From Amorphochlora amoebiformis (Eukaryota > Cercozoa > Chlorarachniophyceae): DNA of 64,000 nucleotides. This document shows positions 1 through 64,000 of this stretch, piece by piece. The notes beneath the pieces were generated by a model. That model searched no databases. It was not told where the DNA came from and was given only the letters and a program-made list of their open reading frames with translations. Position 1 is the first letter of the stretch. Each line of letters opens with the position of its first letter. Made by a program: the position numbers and the translations under genes. Where the stretch lies: assembly GCA_054601695.1 (NCBI GenBank), contig BAAHQB010000164.1, positions 62,001 through 126,000 of the forward strand, in the 5' to 3' direction.

Positions 1-49
1 ATCTATGAGAAAATCAAAAAACAGTCTATCCTTCTTCCTCTCTTCCCAG

Positions 50-25105
<25,056 letters not shown>

Positions 25106-25278
25106 AAAGCTCTATAGTTTATACAGGTACTTAATGAAATGCGCTGCACTGCGTCTAATCATTTGGAAATCGATTAGATGACTGTGACGAGTAATATTTA
25201 GATATATAGTGAATCTATGTATAATTGCATATACTAGAACCTAGATGCTGAGCGAGAGATTATGTAGTAGTTGTGCGT

Positions 25279-25590
25279 GTGTACTGCAATCATTATACAA
25301 TGCATCTGTATCTAGTGTATACTGATTTGCTAGAAAATTACTAGAATAATTAGTAGATACACATAGACCATCCCACGCACATCTACTAAATCTAGACATA
25401 CCAGACATACCAAGTTAGAAATATTCTAGATATTGTGTACTGCAATCATTATACAATGCATCTGTATCTAGTGTATACTGATTTGCTAGAAAATTACTAG
25501 AATAATTAGTAGATGCACATAGACCATCCCACGCACATCTACTAAATCTAGACATACCAGACATACCAAGTTAGAAATATTCTAGATATT
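25279..25590. repeat. 156-bp tandem duplication, two copies
   Basis: 25279-25434 is repeated at 25435-25590 with one visible difference (GTAGATACAC against GTAGATGCAC). Each unit carries several CTAG tetranucleotides. No open frame runs through it. Confidence 0.95.
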
Positions 25591-26159
25591 CAAATTAGTT
25601 ATAATTAGTGCTGATACAGAGCTAGAGAGTTAGTCACCCACAATACCAATTTAATGATCTACTGAGCTCTGATATATATCCTTTATCTATGTTATCACAT
25701 TATACTTTATAACTAGTACAGAATCTACAGATCCTTAACCTGAGTTGTAATTCTAGAATTATCGAGACATAACCATTGCTAGATTTGATTTCAGATAACT
25801 GAGGCCTTAGCGCTACTGAATATCTAAAACATATTGCGCACGAAGCTAAGTTGAGTCCAAGCCAGGGACTCAGCAACCGTAAGCGTGCAAGATCAGCGTG
25901 GCCTGCTTATCTTTCTATATTCGTGCAGCTTCTAGGAGTAACTGACGGTGAGGTTTGAAGTGGTCCTCAATATCTATAGTTTCCTCAACCATCTGTATGT
26001 ATACGTGAATATACATACATACGATACACATATGTAACATAGATTAACATTTTAGTTCTAGATATTTGAATTTAAATTAAAATATGAGATGTGTTTGTGT
26101 AATATAAACACATAAATACATGTATTTATGTAATATATACGATATAAACACATAAATAC

Positions 26160-26204
<45 letters not shown>

Positions 26205-26317
26205 GCGATGTGAAAATATGTAATGTACAAGCCACATTAATATTGTGTATCCATGCATGCATAACCGATACATGTACGTGTATATTATAATATATTATGT
26301 AAACATATGTATATATA

Positions 26318-26407
<90 letters not shown>

Positions 26408-26414
26408 AGATGTA

Positions 26415-26448
<34 letters not shown>

Positions 26449-26456
26449 ATATAATT

Positions 26457-26489
<33 letters not shown>

Positions 26490-26702
26490 GCATATGTATT
26501 TATATTCATGCATGTATTTTACGTTCATATGTTATATTAGCACGTTTAAGTACGTGTTAAAATGCATGTATATATGTGTGAATATTTATGCATCTGTAGA
26601 AAGAAATTAAACATTTATGAACGTATATATATACATATATACATCAATGTATATATACACATATACGTTTATTTACATACAAATACAAATATATATGATA
26701 TA

Positions 26703-26753
<51 letters not shown>

Positions 26754-26984
26754 CTACATACATGTGCGTATATATAAAAAAATGTATATTTATATTTGCA
26801 AGGTTAAGTACATTTCTATGTTCACACCAACACAAATGCACATATGATATTTATGTATATATATATATATATAAATATATACATATATGAATATATATAC
26901 TATATATATATATATATATATACACACACATATATATTACCACATACCTGCGATACATCCTATGCTAACATGTATAAAAACATG

Positions 26985-27177
26985 CATAATAGAAACACTG
27001 TTTACCGACATGTATTTATCTACCTTATTGAAACGTGTTTTTAACTTCTCGCTGCTCGCGATAGCACGAACAAGCGGATTGGCCAGCAGCGAGGCCCGCA
27101 GGGATGACCTAAGTTGGATTAACATTCTGCTTCGTGAAGGAAGGGATCCCACCCAACCCCTTGATTTCCAAAGATAA
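26985..27177 (+). other. Possible coding island, unassigned
   Basis: A stretch of normal GC content with an open frame ending at 27177 that includes SGLASSEARRDDLSWINILL. It has no clear partner exon: the upstream giant gene has already stopped and the downstream gene is on the other strand. It may be a relic exon or an unannotated small gene. Low confidence. Confidence 0.25.
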
Positions 27178-27260
27178 CCTTAGCCCCAACCCTAAAATCT
27201 AATCCAATCCTAGCCTTAAACCTTAAACCCATACCCTAATCTAACCCTACCCTCTCGGTG
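27178..27260 (-). repeat. Degenerate CCCTAA stretch
   Basis: CCCTAA, CCTAAAA and CCTTAAA-like units, strongly decayed. Confidence 0.5.
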
Positions 27261-27390
27261 AATCCCTACAATGACGGGTCCTCTCCAAAACCCTTCTGCA
27301 TTCAAACCTACGGAGCCATGAAACTCGAACCGAATCCTAGCCCAACCTTGATCTGACTCCATGAGGTTAGAAGTAGTTTGTCACACTAAT

Positions 27391-28571
27391 TTACCTGCTG
27401 GACGCGTCCTGTGGCTTTACCCTGCTGAAAGCCAAGTCGAGAATAGAATCCACCCGCGCCCAGTCTCGTTCGGAGACCTCCCGCACAGTCACCTTGGGTG
27501 TCTTGGCTTGTCGTCGCTTTACATTTGTTGGCTTAGTTGAGGACGACTGCTCGTCCCTTTCCCTCTTCCTACTTCCACCAAACCCTGGAGGCGGTTGGCC
27601 TGGCCGATCAGTCGAGCTTTCATTGCCGTGTGGTTTGTCCTTCTCGCTGATATATATTTACGCAAGTTTAGTTATCGAATTTGAGGACAGTGAGTTTCTT
27701 CTGTGGCTGTAGGTTATAAAACCTCTTTTGATCTGGAAAATCCGGGGGAGCGTCTCTGAATCCCGGAGGGGCGTCTCCAGGGAACCCGGGTGGTGCGTCT
27801 TCGCTGCCTGAATATCCAGGGGGGGGCCCAGTAGAACTAGTTTGTTGATGCCCTGGAAAGCCCGGGGGTGCGTCGCCTGGTTTGGCAGCAACGGCCCCAT
27901 TGCTGGATTTTGGCTTTGCGAATAGGGGTACTGGAGGCTTGGACTTAGGTTTTGGTGGATCGGCTGCTGACTTGGATGCCGCTGATGGTGTGTGGTGCGT
28001 CAGATGTTTACGTGCGCATGTATGTTGGTTCTAATACCTCCGGACATCCCCATCTGGACAATCTCGTTGAGTCGTCGCCTGGATATTGCGCTTGGATCCT
28101 CACCGGTGTTGGAGGATGAAGCAGATCCATTCGGGGATGAATTCTTATTTTCGGGAGCCTGAATACCAAGTGTAAGACCAACTGACCAGGCCTAGGCAGT
28201 GAAAAGGCTGCTACTGTGTGGTGCGCATTAGGAAGGGTTTTGGGTTAGGCTTAGCATAGAAAATTGAGCACGGCAGAATATGCTGTGATATCAATATTCA
28301 GTCCACTCAAAGCAACCTTTTCGTCCCCCGAGACGGAATCGTCATCCCCGCCCTCAAAGTCTTCAAGGAAGTCATCCGCAGCATTCTGTGTTGTATGCGT
28401 TAGGACATGAGGGTAAAGGGACCCGCAATTCTCACCCTCTTGGAGTCCGTCATTGTCCGGAAAGGATCGAGATCTCTCGATAGTCTCCAGGTGGGAACCC
28501 GGAGATTCGGAAATATCGGGGGATTCCCTGATAATATTGCTCACACACGTGCTAAATCGCGCAAATCTCAT
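27391..28571 (-). CDS. Acidic/proline-rich 296-residue protein, four exons
   Basis: Exons 28571-28317, 28158-28038, 27981-27723 and 27646-27391 join in perfect phase (0, 1, 2) into 297 codons including TAA. The start is the first in-frame ATG on the non-overlapping side of the 6PGDH start. The N-terminal 85 residues are Ser/Asp/Glu-rich (DDFLEDFEGGDDDSVSGDEK). The centre carries repeated PPGF motifs (DAPPGFPG, DAPPGFR, GPPPGYSG). The C-terminal part is basic (SRKRERDEQ, VKRRQAKTPKV) and ends with a short predicted helix, ERDWARVDSILDLAF. Composition suggests a disordered nuclear or scaffold protein, perhaps binding EVH1, WW or SH3-type domains. I recognise no family. Introns are short (about 56-158 bp) and mostly TA-free, unlike the neighbouring giant genes. 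Confidence 0.75.
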
Positions 28572-28632
28572 CCCTTCCTTACGCCCGCCTCTCCCTTCCA
28601 GCGTATCGAAGTGCTGCAGAATTGAAACAACT
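28572..28632. promoter_or_regulatory. 61-bp bidirectional promoter / 5' UTR region
   Basis: Only 61 bp separate the ATG of the minus-strand proline-rich gene from the ATG of 6PGDH. The sequence is pyrimidine-rich on plus, without TATA box or TA repeat. Both transcripts must start in this gap or overlap. The role is inferred from geometry; no factor site was identified. Confidence 0.55.
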
Positions 28633-30174
28633 ATGTCGAACGAAATCGGACTCTTCGGACTCGGTGTCATGGGGCAAAACTTGGCCCTCAACATTGCCGA
28701 AAAAGGCTTCAAGATTGCCGTCAACAATCGCTCACCGGGCAAAGTCGACGAGTGCGTGGCACGGGCGAAGAAGGAGTTGAAGGAGCAAACTCTCACGGGC
28801 TACCACGATACAAAAGAGTTCGTCTTGTCCATTCGAAAGCCAAGGGCCGTTATCATCCTTGTAAAAGCTGGCAAGCCTGTTGATTTGACGATCGAGAAAC
28901 TCGTGGAGACTATGGAGCCTGGAGATATTATTATCGATGGGGGAAACGAGTGGTTCCCGAATACCGTGCGTCGTGCAAAGGCTTTGGAGGCAAAGAAGAT
29001 CCTATACATGGGTATGGGTGTCTCTGGAGGGGAAGAAGGGGCGCGTAACGGCCCCTCGATGATGCCCGGTGGTCCTAAAGAAGCTTACAAGAGAATCGAA
29101 CCCATCGTGACCAAGTGCGCAGCCCAAGTCGACGACGGTCCCTGTGTCACATGGTAATTCTCTGTCAATTAAAAAAAAATGGTTACTCCCTATGTCATTG
29201 CTGACTAGTTCAAATTCCATAATGCCCATAGGATTGGACCTGGGGGAGCTGGCAACTACGTCAAGATGGTGCACAACGGCATCGAGTACGGCGACATGCA
29301 GCTTATCGCTGAAGCATACGACTTGCTGAAGAACATTGCTGGGTGCTCGAACGAGGAATTGAGCAAAATTTTCGAGGAGTGGAACAAGGGGGAGCTCCAG
29401 AGCTTCTTGATCGAGATCACCTCGAAGATCATGGCCAAGAAAGAGGAGGATGGAAAGGAGTACGTGGTTGATAAGATCCTTGATAAGACAGGTATGAAAG
29501 GTACTGGACGCTGGACTGTGCAGGAGGGCGCCGAACAGTCCGTGCCTCTCAGTGTCGTCGCTGCTGCTCTGGAAGGGCGATACCTTAGCGGGCTCATAAA
29601 CGAGCGCAAGGCTGCTTCCAAGGTTCTAACCGGGCCGTCGCCTCAGCAATCGAAGTGTGATAAAAAGGACCTCGTTGAGAAGATTCGGATGGCCATGTAC
29701 ACTGCCAAAATCTGCAGCTACGCACAGGGTATGGCCCTGATCAAGAAGGCCGGAGAGAATTTCGGCTGGACACTCAACCTCGGCGAGATCGCGCGTATCT
29801 GGAAGGGAGGCTGCATCATCCGCGCCGTGTTTCTCGACAGGATCAAAAAGGCATTTGACGTAAACTCCAAGCTTGCTAGCCTCCTCGTTGATCCGTCTTT
29901 CGCCAAAGACGTCATCAAGGGTCAGGAAGCTCTGCGATTCGTCATCAAGATGTCGATTGACTCTGGTATCGCCTGCCCCGCGTTCTCAGCTGCGCTCAAC
30001 TACTACGACTCGTATCGCCGCGAACGTCTTCCGGCTAACCTCACCCAAGCCCAACGTGACTTCTTTGGTGCGCACACCTACGAGCGTCTTGACAAGCCTG
30101 AGGGAGAATTCTTCCATACCGCTTGGACATCTGCTCACATCTCGAGCGCTGGTCAAACCTACTCTCTTAGCTAG
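28633..30174 (+). CDS. 6-phosphogluconate dehydrogenase, decarboxylating
   Basis: Oxidative pentose phosphate enzyme converting 6-phosphogluconate and NADP+ to ribulose 5-phosphate, CO2 and NADPH. Exons 28633-29153 and 29232-30174 give 487 residues, normal for the family; the 78-bp intron (29154-29231) is TA-poor and splits Trp174. The N-terminal Rossmann motif GLGVMG lies near residues 8-13, followed by NNRS. DGGNEW and MGMGVSGGEEGARNGPSMMP form the conserved nucleotide/substrate region. The active-site segment YVKMVHNGIEYGD carries Lys185, His188-Asn189 and Glu192. The C-terminal signature LPANLTQAQRDFFGAHTYER contributes the second-subunit Arg and His. No N-terminal targeting extension and no obvious peroxisomal tail, so probably cytosolic. 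By eye it resembles the long eukaryotic type; I did not assign a clade. Confidence 0.97.
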
Positions 30175-30429
30175 GTTGGCTGAATTTCCTCGGTGCTGTG
30201 CATATATGTCACCTTTGAGAATATACTACCCTCTAACTATTGGAATATTAAGTCTGGTAGTAGGTATGAAAAATTTTATGTTCATACATGCATTGTGTGA
30301 ACGTATTTAATACTAGGAACTAGTCGCACTAGAAATCTTGCGATTGCATATGCCATGATCATCTAGTTGATTCTGTGATCCGTATGCACGCCCTGTCTCT
30401 ACATCTAGTACATGGTGTTATACTGTATA

Positions 30430-30470
<41 letters not shown>

Positions 30471-30473
30471 ACT

Positions 30474-30519
<46 letters not shown>

Positions 30520-30867
30520 CTAGTATATATATATATATATTATATATGTAGATATATGTCTAGATGTGTGTATATACTAGATAAATATTTGATATTTATT
30601 ATTAGGAACTAGTTCCTGTATTTAGCCCGTGACAAACTCGACAAATTCAGGGATTGAACTATCTTCCATACCGATAGAGATACCCCAGATACTACCTAGA
30701 CTACACTGAGTAGATAAATATACACGATGATCGTCAGGTAAATCTATGATATTGTTGTCGGTCTAATTGTTAATTACAACGAACGTGAATGGTCGATCCT
30801 GCTCTTCATGATCATGAGTTAGAGTTGATCGAAATCCAGGCCTGGTGACGCATGCTTGGATGCTAGG
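30175..30867. other. Intergenic region between convergent 6PGDH and ASCC3-like genes
   Basis: About 690 bp that must hold both 3' ends. It is rich in CTAG (for example GGAACTAGTTCC palindrome at about 30605-30616 and AGGAACTAGTCGC near 30315) and has TA repeats at 30420-30550. The same CTAG enrichment follows the other giant gene at 25225-25820. Confidence 0.6.

Positions 30868-64000
<33,133 letters not shown>

Larger units (their letters stand above)
25106..27390. other. Intergenic region between two convergent genes
   Basis: Contains a CTAG-rich stretch (about 25225-25820), a 156-bp tandem duplication, TA microsatellites at 26160-26200, 26320-26400, 26700-26750 and 26860-26930, a normal-GC island at about 26985-27177 and degenerate CCCTAA sequence at about 27178-27260. 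I see no RNA gene or recognisable mobile element. Confidence 0.7.

Noticed and set aside
28388-28438. A 50-bp intron (GTGAGA to CACAG) inside the first exon of the proline-rich gene
   Set aside because: Removing it would break the reading frame that joins all four exons perfectly, so it is read as coding.
28574-28796. Minus-strand open frame extending across the 6PGDH start
   Set aside because: It is the antisense shadow of the 6PGDH N-terminus. The proline-rich gene is better started at the ATG at 28571.

Overview
This window looks like nuclear DNA of a microbial eukaryote that I cannot place. The evidence is spliceosomal GT-AG introns, interstitial TTAGGG/CCCTAA arrays and four eukaryotic-style genes. 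About half of the sequence is (TA)n microsatellite, which creates hundreds of spurious open frames rich in Ile and Tyr. Real coding sequence sits in short normal-GC islands, usually 30-150 nt, between TA-filled introns. I read the genes by finding these islands, taking the AG/GT at their edges and checking that the reading phase carries over from one exon to the next.

Layout: (1) 50-25105, plus strand: one very fragmented gene of about 54 exons (about 4.25 kb coding), entering from the left edge and stopping at 25105; product not recognised. (2) 25106-27390: intergenic, with a 156-bp tandem duplication and a CTAG-rich stretch. (3) 27391-28571, minus strand: a compact four-exon gene for a 296-residue acidic, proline-rich protein. 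(4) 28633-30174, plus strand: 6-phosphogluconate dehydrogenase, complete, with one 78-bp intron; it diverges from gene 3 across only 61 bp. (5) 30175-30867: short intergenic, CTAG-rich. (6) 30868 to beyond 64000, minus strand: the C-terminal two thirds of an ASCC3/Slh1-type double-cassette Ski2-like helicase in about 62 exons, all joined in one continuous frame.

The most unusual thing here is that many introns of the two giant genes hold partial, decayed, direct-orientation copies of the edge of the neighbouring exon, still carrying its splice site and surrounded by TA repeats. I call them exon echoes. I count more than 30 copies for about 20 exons, plus one complete exon duplicated in frame and one inverted copy. 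A second recurring feature is a roughly 50-130-bp element found seven times, always inside or beside telomere-like repeats and always in the same orientation relative to the TTAGGG strand.

Genes 3 and 4 form a TA-free compact island between two TA-expanded giants, so intron expansion here is gene-specific. Functionally the genes are unrelated: carbohydrate metabolism (6PGDH), ribosome quality control or RNA helicase work (ASCC3), and two unknowns. No rRNA, tRNA, CRISPR or recognisable transposon was seen. Exon coordinates come from hand counting and splice-phase checks and may be off by a base or two.
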